A stretch of DNA of 36,464 nt from an uncultured Eubacteriales bacterium (GTDB lineage Bacteria; Bacillota; Clostridia; Oscillospirales; Acutalibacteraceae): assembly GCA_900316555.1 (NCBI GenBank), contig ONDL01000012.1:1-36464 (forward strand), given 5' to 3'. The notes beneath the pieces were generated by a model. It saw nothing but the letters and a program-made list of their open reading frames with translations. It was not told the DNA's origin and searched no databases. Below, piece by piece: positions 1 to 7,649 of this stretch; position 1 is the stretch's first letter; each line of letters starts with the position of its first letter. Position numbers and translations under genes: made by a program.

Positions 1-235
1 ATTGGGTTATATACGAACGCTGCTCAGAGAGAGCAACGGAAAAATTAAAACACACAGATTGACCCGGGCAACCGACGATTGGCGGTGAATCCGCGCTGTC
101 TGCCCGGAGGTAAAAAATTGGGTTATATACGAACGCTGCTCAGAGAATAGCAACGGTAAAAAATAATACACACAGACGGGCGCGGGCATCCGATATATGA
201 CGACAATCCGCGCTGTCTGCCCGGAGGAGAAAAGT
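1..235 (+). repeat. Tandem duplicated 5' leader (116 bp + 119 bp)
   Basis: Two head-to-tail copies, 1-116 and 117-235, both begin with ATTGGGTTATATACGAACGC and end with CTGTCTGCCCGGAGG. The last copy places its GGAGG just before the aldolase ATG at 236. Each copy holds an inverted repeat in which CGGGCA pairs with TGCCCG, whose right arm touches the Shine-Dalgarno. In copy 2, GCGCGG (about 180-185) can instead pair with CCGCGC. The middle parts have diverged while the ends are kept. The window begins at the edge of copy 1, so further copies upstream are possible. I do not recognise the element; a cis-acting RNA duplicated in tandem is an inference. Confidence 0.8.
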
Positions 236-1255
236 ATGGCACAAAAAGGTAATCTTCTGTCCGTCAGACAGGACATACGCGTCGTTGACGCAACTATCCG
301 CGACGGCGGACTTTGCAACGACTTCCGCTTCTCGGACAACTTCGTCCGCGACTTGTACAAGGCGAATCTCAAGGCGGGAGTCGACTACATGGAGTTCGGC
401 TACAAGGCGAGCAAGGAAATTTTTGACGAGGACGACTTCGGCAAGTGGAAGTTCTGCAACGACGACGATATCCGCGCGATAATCGGCGAGGGCAGCCCCA
501 AAATGAAGGTCGCTGTCATGGCTGACGTCGGCAGAACCGACTTCGAAACAGACATTATCCCCAAGAACGAGAGCCCGATCGACCTCGTCAGGATCGCGAC
601 ATATATCAATACCATTCCCGCCGCGGTCGAGATGATCGAGTACTGCGCAAAGCAGGGCTACGAGACGACCATCAACATCATGGCGGTATCAAAGGCGAGA
701 ACAGAGGACATCAAGACAGCCCTCGAAATCCTCGGTCAGACTCCCGTTTCATGCTTCTATATCGTCGACAGCTACGGCTCTCTCTATCCCGAGGAAGCCA
801 GAAGGCTAGCCGAGATGTACGGAGAGATCGCCGATAAGTACGGTAAGCTCACGGGTATTCATGCCCACAACAACCAGCAGCTCGCCTTTGCGAACACCAT
901 TGACGCGATGGCTTACGGCGCGAGCTACCTCGACGCGACAGTCAACGGCATGGGCAGAGGCGCCGGCAACTGCGCGCTCGAGCTGCTTCTCGGCTTCCTC
1001 AAGAACCCGAAGTACAAGGTCAACCCGATCATCAAGTTCGTTCAGCAGAACATGAACAAGCTCCGCGAGGAAGGCGTAAAATGGGGCTACGACATTCCGT
1101 ACATGCTCACGGGTCAGTACAACACCCATCCGCGTCCCGCTATCCAGTTCATTCAGGAGGGCAGGAAGGACTACTACAAGTTCGCCAACGATCTGTATGA
1201 TATAATCAATTCGCGGGACTTGACCCGAAGCTCGACTATGTTCCCGCTTCGATAA
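236..1255 (+). CDS. DRE-TIM (HMG-CoA lyase-like) aldolase family protein, C-terminus altered
   Basis: This belongs to the DRE-TIM metallolyase superfamily, which includes 4-hydroxy-2-oxovalerate aldolase and HMG-CoA lyase-like enzymes; the true substrate is unknown. Visible motifs are VVDATIRDGG near residue 16, the metal-binding IHAHNNQQLA near 205 and GMGRGAGNCALELLLG near 240. I chose ATG 236 because GGAGG lies 8-12 bases before it; an ATG at 197 in the same frame has no ribosome binding site. The open frame gives 339 residues. The last dozen or so, after the YYKF stretch, read into sequence that becomes PyrF in another frame (GLDPKLD from 1216). The normal stop and the gene boundary therefore seem to be lost by a small deletion, and the C-terminal tail here is probably not native. 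Confidence 0.8.
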   Translation: MAQKGNLLSVRQDIRVVDATIRDGGLCNDFRFSDNFVRDLYKANLKAGVDYMEFGYKASKEIFDEDDFGKWKFCNDDDIRAIIGEGSPKMKVAVMADVGRTDFETDIIPKNESPIDLVRIATYINTIPAAVEMIEYCAKQGYETTINIMAVSKARTEDIKTALEILGQTPVSCFYIVDSYGSLYPEEARRLAEMYGEIADKYGKLTGIHAHNNQQLAFANTIDAMAYGASYLDATVNGMGRGAGNCALELLLGFLKNPKYKVNPIIKFVQQNMNKLREEGVKWGYDIPYMLTGQYNTHPRPAIQFIQEGRKDYYKFANDLYDIINSRDLTRSSTMFPLR

Positions 1256-2091
1256 AGAACGCCTGCTTTGAGAAGTACGGCAAGACCCTCGAGGGTGCGG
1301 CTGCCGCGCTGCTCGAGTTCAACAAGAGGATAATCGACAATATCTGCGACATCGTGCCTGCCGTAAAGCCGCAGGCGGCGTACTACGAGATGTACGGCTG
1401 GCAGGGCGTGAAGGCTCTGACCGAGACCATCGCCTACGCGAAGGCTAAGGGAATGTTCGTCATCACCGACGGCAAGCGCAACGACATCGGCACCACCATG
1501 GAAGCCTACGCCACCGCTCACCTCGGCGCGACCGACGTAGCGGGTGAGAGCGTTGAGGCGTTCGGCGCGGACGCGCTCACAGTCAACGGCTACCTCGGCA
1601 CCGACGGCATCAAACCCCTCGCGGGCATCTGCAAGGAGCGCGACAAGGGCATCTTCGTCCTCGTCAAGACCTCCAATCCCAGCTCGGGCGAGCTTCAGGA
1701 CATGAAGCTCGAAAACGGCGCGACCGTCTATGAGCAGATGGGCAGAATGTGCGAGAGCTGGGGAGAAGAGCTGATGGGCAAGTACGGCTATTCGGCAGTC
1801 GGCGCGGTCGTCGGCGCGACATACCCCGGACAGCTCGCCGAGATGCGCGAAAAGGCGCCCCACACCTTCTTCCTCGTACCCGGCTACGGCGCTCAGGGCG
1901 GCGGCGCTGAGGACGCTAAGAACGCATTTGACAAGAACGGTCTCGGCGCGATAATCAACTCAAGCCGCGGCATCATGTGCGCGTGGAAGAAGCAGGGATT
2001 TACCGAGGAGGACTTCGCAGAGGCGGCGAGAGCCGAAGCCCTGAGAATGAAACAGGATATCCTCAACACAATAGGCGAAATCAAATATTAA
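1216..2091 (+). pseudogene. pyrF: Orotidine 5'-phosphate decarboxylase, 5' end missing and frame disrupted
   Basis: This encodes OMP decarboxylase, the last step of UMP synthesis, of the longer bacterial class 2 type. The frame starting at 1216 gives GLDPKLDYVPASIKN, then AVKPQAAYYEMYGWQG, the catalytic DGKRNDIG, VKTSNPSSGELQD, and a C-terminus ending GEIKY. Everything before GLDP, meaning the start codon and the first beta strand usually written NPTVV, is absent, and an in-frame stop lies at 1198-1200. The upstream aldolase frame overlaps by one base at 1216. A start at GTG 1354 would remove the substrate-binding GLDP segment, so I doubt it makes an active enzyme. Either the gene is genuinely broken, a frameshift makes an aldolase-PyrF fusion, or the assembly lost bases here. 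Confidence 0.7.
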
Positions 2092-2101
2092 GATTATTGA
2101 A

Positions 2102-2123
2102 AGGCGCTCCGGAAGGGGCGTCT
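2102..2123 (+). terminator. Weak terminator-like hairpin after pyrF
   Basis: AGGCGCTCC pairs with GGGGCGTCT (two G-U pairs) around a GGAA loop, just after the pyrF stop. The tail is TATTAATT rather than a clean T-run, so termination is only plausible. Confidence 0.4.
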
Positions 2124-2128
2124 TATTA

Positions 2129-2206
2129 ATTGAAAATGAAAAATTGAAAATTGAAAATTACGGGCGGGACACCCGCACCCGATTTATATTTTGGAGCGAA
2201 GCAGCC
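2129..2206. repeat. AT-rich dispersed intergenic repeat, copy 1
   Basis: Repeated GAAAATTGAAAATT units are followed by TTTATATTTTGGAGCGAAGC. The same parts recur at 4654-4725, 11329-11517 and 34271-34331, always between genes. Confidence 0.6.
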
Positions 2207-2262
2207 AAAAACTACCCAACTACCAAAAAATTAACTGAAAATTTTTGTTAATTTTTTAACTA

Positions 2263-2291
2263 TTGACAATCCCTATTTAAAAGCGTATAAT
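2263..2291 (+). promoter_or_regulatory. Sigma-A promoter of serC-serA
   Basis: TTGACA at 2263-2268 and TATAAT at 2286-2291 are separated by exactly 17 bases, a full consensus match. Transcription should start near 2298 and give a leader of about 65 nt. That leader carries GGGTTATATAC at 2316-2326, shared with the duplicated leader at the window start. Confidence 0.85.
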
Positions 2292-2364
2292 CATATGGTA
2301 AAATAGGGCAGTATGGGGTTATATACCGCAATTCGCTCAAGTAATAAAAAGGGAGTTTTAGACA

Positions 2365-3450
2365 ATGGCAAGAGTTTACAATTTTTCCGCAGGCCCGTCC
2401 ATGTTACCCGAGTCTGTACTTAAAAAAGCAGCCGCAGAAATGCTCGACTACGAGGGCAGCGGCCAGAGCGTTATGGAGATGTCACACCGCAGCAAGACCT
2501 ATGACAAGATCATCAAGGACGCTGAGGCTCTCCTCAGAGAGGTTATGAATATTCCCGACAACTACAAGGTTCTCTTCCTTCAGGGCGGCGGTTCGACACA
2601 GTTCGCCATGGTTGCCCTCAACCTCATGAACAAGAACAACAAGGCTGACTATATCGTGACCGGTCAGTGGGCTAAGAAGGCTCTTCAGGAGGCTCAGCGC
2701 TACGGCGACGCTCAGGCTGTCGCTTCCTCAGCCGACAAGACCTTCACCTACATTCCCAAGACAGATAAGTCCATGTTCCGCGAGGACGCAGACTATGTTT
2801 ACATCTGCCTCAACAACACAATCTACGGCACGGTTTACCACGAGCTTCCCGATACAGGCGATATCCCGCTCGTAGCTGATATCTCCTCCTGCATCGTTTC
2901 TGAGCCGCTTGACGTTTCCAAGTTCGGTCTGCTTTTCGCGGGCGCACAGAAGAATATGTCCGGCGCAGGCGTTACCATCGTAATCGTACGCGAGGATCTC
3001 ATCGGCAACGCTATGGACATCACACCCACCATGCTCAACTACAAGACTCACGCTGACGCTGATTCTCTGTACAACACACCGCCCTGCTACGCTATCTATG
3101 TTGCAAAGCTCGTGCTCGAGTGGATCAAGAACGAGGTCGGCGGCCTTGACAAGATGAAGGAGCTCAACGAGAAGAAGGCTAAGCTCCTCTATGATTTCCT
3201 CGACAGCTCCGAGATGTTCAAGGGCACCGTTGTTCCCGAGGACCGTTCGCTCATGAACGTACCCTTCGTAACAGGCGACAGTGATCTCGACGCTAAGTTC
3301 GTCAAGGAGAGCACAGCGGCAGGTCTTGTTAACCTCAAGGGTCACCGCACAGTCGGCGGCATGCGCGCTTCCATCTACAACGCTATGCCCTACGAGGGTG
3401 TTGAGGCTCTCGTTGACTTCATGAAGAAGTTCGAGGCAGAGAATAAATAA
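2365..3450 (+). CDS. serC: Phosphoserine aminotransferase
   Basis: A PLP enzyme that converts 3-phosphohydroxypyruvate and glutamate to phosphoserine, the second step of serine synthesis; it also serves pyridoxine synthesis in some bacteria. The 361-residue length matches the family. It opens MARVYNFSAGPSMLPESVL, with FLQGGGSTQF near residue 72 and the PLP-binding lysine in GAQKNMSGAGV. GGGAG about 10 bases upstream supports ATG 2365. It is the first gene of a two-gene operon with serA, 21 bases downstream, expressed from the promoter at 2263-2291. Confidence 0.95.
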   Translation: MARVYNFSAGPSMLPESVLKKAAAEMLDYEGSGQSVMEMSHRSKTYDKIIKDAEALLREVMNIPDNYKVLFLQGGGSTQFAMVALNLMNKNNKADYIVTGQWAKKALQEAQRYGDAQAVASSADKTFTYIPKTDKSMFREDADYVYICLNNTIYGTVYHELPDTGDIPLVADISSCIVSEPLDVSKFGLLFAGAQKNMSGAGVTIVIVREDLIGNAMDITPTMLNYKTHADADSLYNTPPCYAIYVAKLVLEWIKNEVGGLDKMKELNEKKAKLLYDFLDSSEMFKGTVVPEDRSLMNVPFVTGDSDLDAKFVKESTAAGLVNLKGHRTVGGMRASIYNAMPYEGVEALVDFMKKFEAENK

Positions 3451-3471
3451 TCTATTAAAGGACTGATTTGT

Positions 3472-4608
3472 ATGTATAACGTACTCAAGTTAAATAAAAT
3501 CGCGGCGATCGGCACCGACCGTCTCGGCGCGGACTACAGCTGCGCTGACAGCGTTGAGAATCCCGACGCTATCCTCGTCCGTTCCGCTTCTATGCTCGAC
3601 ATGGAGTTCGGCTCAAACCTCCTCGCTATCGCGAGAGCAGGCGCCGGCACAAACAATATCCCCAAGGACAAGTGCGCTGAGCAGGGCATCGTTGTTTTCA
3701 ACACTCCCGGCGCTAACGCAAACGCCGTTAAGGAGCTTGTTCTCGCGGGACTTCTCCTCTCCTCCAGAAAGGTCGTAGAGGGCATCGAGTGGGCCAAGAC
3801 CCTCAAGGGCAACGGCGACGCTGTCGGCAAGATGGTCGAAAAGGGCAAGAGCCAGTTCGTAGGCCCCGAGATCATGGGCAAGACCCTCGGCGTTATCGGC
3901 CTCGGCGCGATCGGCATTCTCGTTGCGAACGCGGCTGACGCTCTCGGCATGAAGGTTGTCGGCTTCGATCCCTTCGTCTCCGTTCCCAACGCGCTCAGAC
4001 TCAACCCCGACGTCACCCTCCTCAAGAGCGCAGAAGAGGTCATGACCTCCTGCGATTACCTCACTATCCACGTTCCGCTCACTCCCGAGACAAAGGACAT
4101 GGTCGACGCCGAGACGATCGCCAAGATGAAGGACGGCGTGCGCATTCTCAACTACAGCCGCGACGGTCTTGTAAACGCCGACGCTGTGCTTGAGGCTCTT
4201 AAGAGCGGCAAGGTCGCGAAGTACGTCACCGATTTCGGCAACGACAAGCTCCTCTGCGAGGAGAACGTAATCGTTCTGCCGCACCTCGGCGCTTCAACTC
4301 CCGAGTCTGAGGACAACTGCGCTGTTATGGCGTGCGATCAGGTCAAGGAGTACCTCGAGAACGGCAATATCATCAATTCCGTTAACTATCCTGCCGTATC
4401 TCTCCCGAGAAGCGGCGACAAGCGCATCTGCGTGATGCACAAGAACGTACCCGAGCGCATTTCCGACGCTCTCAGCGGTGTTACCGTTGTCGGTATGCTC
4501 ACAAAGAACCGCGGCGACTACGCCTACACCATCGTTGATGTAAAGGGCGACGCCGACGCTGACAAGCTCGCTGCCGTTGACGGCGTAATCAAGGTAAGAG
4601 TTCTGTAA
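3472..4608 (+). CDS. serA: D-3-phosphoglycerate dehydrogenase
   Basis: NAD-dependent oxidation of 3-phosphoglycerate, the first step of serine synthesis. The protein has 378 residues, a short form of the family. The Rossmann motif GVIGLGAIG is near residue 143, the substrate/catalytic arginine in NYSRDGLVN, and the catalytic histidine in LPHLGASTPESEDN. The loop that usually carries the catalytic Glu (DVFxxEP in E. coli SerA) reads TDFGNDKLL, as in related Clostridia and Bacteroides forms as far as I recall. The C-terminal 75 or so residues (from KRICVMHKNVP) look like a small ACT-type regulatory domain, so serine feedback is possible. AAAGGA precedes ATG 3472, and a strong terminator follows the stop. 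Confidence 0.92.
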   Translation: MYNVLKLNKIAAIGTDRLGADYSCADSVENPDAILVRSASMLDMEFGSNLLAIARAGAGTNNIPKDKCAEQGIVVFNTPGANANAVKELVLAGLLLSSRKVVEGIEWAKTLKGNGDAVGKMVEKGKSQFVGPEIMGKTLGVIGLGAIGILVANAADALGMKVVGFDPFVSVPNALRLNPDVTLLKSAEEVMTSCDYLTIHVPLTPETKDMVDAETIAKMKDGVRILNYSRDGLVNADAVLEALKSGKVAKYVTDFGNDKLLCEENVIVLPHLGASTPESEDNCAVMACDQVKEYLENGNIINSVNYPAVSLPRSGDKRICVMHKNVPERISDALSGVTVVGMLTKNRGDYAYTIVDVKGDADADKLAAVDGVIKVRVL

Positions 4609-4625
4609 TTGAATAAACTCAAAGG

Positions 4626-4651
4626 GGCTGACCTGCGGGTCAGCCTTTTTT
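4626..4651 (+). terminator. Rho-independent terminator of serC-serA
   Basis: GGCTGACC at 4626-4633 pairs perfectly with GGTCAGCC at 4638-4645 around a 4-base loop, followed by six T. Confidence 0.95.
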
Positions 4652-4653
4652 AG

Positions 4654-4725
4654 TTGAAAATGAAAAATACAAATCGGAGCGAAGCGACCCTTAATTTTCC
4701 ATTTTACATTTTCAATTTTCAATTA
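4654..4725. repeat. AT-rich dispersed intergenic repeat, copy 2
   Basis: TTGAAAATGAAAAATAC is followed by TCGGAGCGAAGCGACCCTTA, then ATTTTCCATTTT and CAATTTTCAATT, so the ends are inverted. The central block matches, reversed, the copy at 34271-34331. Its right end overlaps the spoVAC stop codon. Confidence 0.75.
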
Positions 4726-5175
4726 AAACAGCGTTACTCCGAACATATGCAGCACCCATAGTATCAGTCCGTAGATCGTGGCGGCGAAGGTGCCGTAGAC
4801 TATCACGGGGCCTGCTATGGCAAACATCTTCGCGCCGATTCCCGTGATCAGACCCTCCGTTTTGAACTCAATCGCGGGCGAGGACATCGCGTTCGCAAAG
4901 CCCGTGATTGGTACGAGAGTACCCGCGCCGGCGTGCTTTGCTATCTTGTCGTAAACCCCGGCGAAGGTCAGCAGTATTCCGAGAAAAATCAGCGTCACCG
5001 AGGTGAGGGTTTTCGCGTCCTTATCATTCAGCCCGAGCGCGTTGTACGCCTCAAAGAATCCCTGTCCGACCGCGCAGATACCGCCGCCGATACAGAACGC
5101 CGCAAGGCAGTTGACGTATGTTTTTGATTTCGGCGAATTGCGTTTCACAACCGCGCTGTATTCCTGTGGAGTCAT
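4723..5175 (-). CDS. spoVAC: Stage V sporulation protein AC
   Basis: SpoVAC is an inner-membrane subunit of the SpoVA channel that moves calcium-dipicolinate into and out of spores; in B. subtilis it acts as a mechanosensitive channel. The protein opens MTPQEYSAVVKRNSPKS, typical of the family, and has several hydrophobic segments: near residues 20-45, 60-75, 85-105 and 110-145. Its 150 residues match the usual length. ATG 5175 is preferred over an upstream TTG at 5193 because AGGAG sits 7 bases before it. No spoVAD or spoVAE gene follows here, so either the SpoVA genes are scattered or this is a stand-alone copy. I could not find a convincing sigma-G promoter. It shows that the organism, or a recent ancestor, sporulates. 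Confidence 0.88.
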   Translation of the reverse strand: MTPQEYSAVVKRNSPKSKTYVNCLAAFCIGGGICAVGQGFFEAYNALGLNDKDAKTLTSVTLIFLGILLTFAGVYDKIAKHAGAGTLVPITGFANAMSSPAIEFKTEGLITGIGAKMFAIAGPVIVYGTFAATIYGLILWVLHMFGVTLF

Positions 5176-5270
5176 ATCGACCACTCCTGTCAAAAAACTG
5201 TACTTTTATTATTTCCGCGCGTGCCCTAATTATGTTAAATTTATCACTTTATTTTTTTGCGGCCTTGTAG

Positions 5271-5276
5271 TATAAT
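5271..5276 (+). promoter_or_regulatory. Possible -10 element for the cysteine desulfurase operon
   Basis: TATAAT at 5271-5276 lies 33 bases before the TTG start. No good -35 sits 17 bases upstream, and there is no TGN extension, so it is only a candidate. Confidence 0.45.
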
Positions 5277-5308
5277 AACTATATATGTGTAAAAAAGGAG
5301 GAGTGGGC

Positions 5309-6433
5309 TTGCATTATCTCGACAACAGCGCGACGACGGCAGTATCTGCCGCCGCGGCCCGGAAGGCTCTCGAAATCATGACAGAGAACTTCGGCAACCC
5401 TTCCTCTCTCCATACCCTCGGAATCAACGCCGAGCACGAGCTCGAAGCCGCACGTGATTTTGTCGCGCGCGCGATCGGCGCGGACAGCGGCGAAATCATT
5501 TTTACAAGCGGCGGCACCGAGGCGAATAACTTAGCGCTTTTCGGCGCGGCAGAGGCGAAGCGCAGAACGTGCAGGCGGGTGATAATTTCATCAACGGAGC
5601 ACAGCAGCGTGATAGAAGCGGCAAAGAAGCTCTCCGACGACGGCTATGAGGTCGTGCGGATTTCTCCCTCGGAGAACGGAGTAATCGAGCCGTCCGATGT
5701 AGCATCCGCCGTCACTCCCGATACCTCGCTCGTGTCCGTCATGCTCGTCAACAACGAAACAGGCGCGATAAATCCCGTCGCGGAGATATTCGAGGCGGTT
5801 CGCCTTCGCAATAAGAATGTAATCTGCCACACCGACGCGGTTCAGGCGTTCGGCAAGCTCGATTTCAAGGTCAAGAAGCTCGGCGCGGATCTGCTGACCG
5901 TCAGCGCGCACAAGGTTCACGCGCCGAAGGGCTGCGGAGCCTTGTACATAAAGAAGGGCGTGCGTATCCTGCCGCGCCAGATAGGCGGCGAACAGGAGAA
6001 GCGTATCCGCTCAGGCACGGAGCCTCTGCCCGCGATAGCGGCGTTCGGGGTCGCGTGCACGGAGTTTGACATCGCGAAGAACCTCGCTCTTGTTTCCGAA
6101 CTGAATAATTACGCCCGCGAAAAGCTCACGCAGATCGACGGCGTTATGATAAATTCGCCCGAAAACGCACTGCCTTACGTGCTCAACATCTCGGCAGGCA
6201 GAGTCCGCAGCGAAACAATGCTCCACTTCCTCGAGGAGAGGGAGGTCTATGTTTCCTCGGGCAGCGCGTGCGCGAAGGGCAAGCCCAGCCACGTATTAAG
6301 CGCGATGGGTTACTCAAGACAGCGTGCAGACAGCGCGCTGCGCATCAGCTTCTCAAAGCTCAACACAAGGGACGACGTCGACGCTTTAGCTGAGGGAATC
6401 GCCCTCGGATTAAAGACGCTCGCCCACAGATAA
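5309..6433 (+). CDS. Cysteine desulfurase (NifS/IscS family)
   Basis: A PLP enzyme that takes sulfur from cysteine and passes it on as a persulfide. The 374-residue protein begins HYLDNSATT after the start; the PLP lysine is K202 in SAHKVHAPKGCG and the persulfide cysteine C321 in SSGSACAKG. I chose the TTG at 5309: AAGGAGGAGT at 5293-5302 precedes it at normal distance, whereas the ATG at 5285 lies upstream of that site. thiI follows 11 bases later, the arrangement seen for NifZ-ThiI pairs, so its main job is probably sulfur supply for tRNA thiolation (inference from context). A role in iron-sulfur assembly cannot be excluded. Confidence 0.9.
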   Translation: MHYLDNSATTAVSAAAARKALEIMTENFGNPSSLHTLGINAEHELEAARDFVARAIGADSGEIIFTSGGTEANNLALFGAAEAKRRTCRRVIISSTEHSSVIEAAKKLSDDGYEVVRISPSENGVIEPSDVASAVTPDTSLVSVMLVNNETGAINPVAEIFEAVRLRNKNVICHTDAVQAFGKLDFKVKKLGADLLTVSAHKVHAPKGCGALYIKKGVRILPRQIGGEQEKRIRSGTEPLPAIAAFGVACTEFDIAKNLALVSELNNYAREKLTQIDGVMINSPENALPYVLNISAGRVRSETMLHFLEEREVYVSSGSACAKGKPSHVLSAMGYSRQRADSALRISFSKLNTRDDVDALAEGIALGLKTLAHR

Positions 6434-6444
6434 GGATATATTTT

Positions 6445-7617
6445 ATGAAAGAAATTCTACTGCTCAAGGACGGCGAAATCGTCCTCAAGGGACTCAACCG
6501 CCGCCAGTTTGAGGACGCGCTTAAGCGCAACATAAAGCACTCGCTCTCGGATTTAGGCAGGTTCGACATCTCGTCGGCGCAGTCGACGATCTACCTCAGA
6601 CCGCTTTCCGACGACATCGACCTCGACGAGGCATGCGACCGCGTTTCGCGCATATTCGGAATCGTCTCTTTTTCGCGCGCGGCTGTCTGCCCCGAAAAGA
6701 CCCTCGAGTCGGTGCTCGAAACCGCGCCGGTATATCTCGAAAAGATTCTTGGAAGCGCAAAGACCTTCAAGGTCGAGGCAAAGCGCAGCGACAAGAAGTT
6801 CCCGTTCAAGTCGCCCGAGATCTGCCGCGAGACAGGCGGACTTCTGCTCTCGAAGTTCCCTCACCTGAGTGTCGACGTGCACAACCCCGACGTCACGGTA
6901 TATGTTGAGATCCGCGACTTCGGCGCGTATATCCACGCTGACCCCATTCGCGGCGCGGGCGGAATCCCCGTCGGAACGGGCGGACGCGCGGCGATACTTA
7001 TCAGCGGCGGCATAGATTCACCCGTCGCGGCGTACATGATGGCAAAGCGCGGAATAAAGCTCACCGCCATTCACTTCGCAAGTCCGCCCTACACCAGCGC
7101 GAGGGCTGAGGAGAAGGTCGTAAAGCTGCTGCAGAAGGTCAGCCGCTACGCGGGCCCGATGCGAATGTACACAGTACCGTTTACAAAGCTGCAGGAAAAG
7201 CTCCGCGACGACTGTCCCGAGGAGCTGTTCACGATAATCATGCGCCGCCTGATGATGCAGATCTCAGAGAGGATCGCCAAGCAGCGCGACTGCGCGGCTC
7301 TGATCACGGGCGAGAGCCTCGGTCAGGTAGCGAGCCAGACCATCGGTGCGCTCGGCTGCACCGACGAAGCGACAGACATGGTGGTTTTCCGTCCGCTTAT
7401 CGGCATGGACAAGCAGGAGATCATCAATATCTCATACAAAATCGACACCTACGAAACCTCGATCGAGCCTTACGAGGACTGCTGCACGGTATTCACACCG
7501 CGCCACCCGCGCACAAAGCCGATACTCAAGTTCGTCAAGGCAGCGCAGGAGCAGGCGAACTTTGAGCCGCTGATCGAGGAAGCGCTGAACAACCTGAAGA
7601 TCACATACATCGAATAA
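6445..7617 (+). CDS. thiI: tRNA 4-thiouridine synthase (no rhodanese domain)
   Basis: ThiI adenylates uridine 8 of tRNA and inserts sulfur, and in some bacteria also serves thiazole synthesis. The 390 residues hold an N-terminal ferredoxin-like region, a THUMP domain (about 60-165) and a PP-loop ATPase with SGGIDSPVAAYMM at 187-199. The C-terminal rhodanese domain of E. coli ThiI is missing, as is usual in Gram-positives, where the neighbouring desulfurase delivers sulfur. DCCTVFTPRHP near residue 345 gives cysteines that could take part. AAGGATA precedes ATG 6445. Confidence 0.93.
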   Translation: MKEILLLKDGEIVLKGLNRRQFEDALKRNIKHSLSDLGRFDISSAQSTIYLRPLSDDIDLDEACDRVSRIFGIVSFSRAAVCPEKTLESVLETAPVYLEKILGSAKTFKVEAKRSDKKFPFKSPEICRETGGLLLSKFPHLSVDVHNPDVTVYVEIRDFGAYIHADPIRGAGGIPVGTGGRAAILISGGIDSPVAAYMMAKRGIKLTAIHFASPPYTSARAEEKVVKLLQKVSRYAGPMRMYTVPFTKLQEKLRDDCPEELFTIIMRRLMMQISERIAKQRDCAALITGESLGQVASQTIGALGCTDEATDMVVFRPLIGMDKQEIINISYKIDTYETSIEPYEDCCTVFTPRHPRTKPILKFVKAAQEQANFEPLIEEALNNLKITYIE

Positions 7618-7649
7618 CCCACCCACTAAAACGGAAGGAAATTAACGGC

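Noticed and set aside
1..235. CRISPR array
   Set aside because: There are only two long units, without short regular repeats and unique spacers, and no cas genes.
4654..4725. Terminator for spoVAC within the repeat
   Set aside because: The GGAGCGAAGCGACC core forms only a weak, interrupted stem; a T-run follows on the minus strand but the fold is poor.
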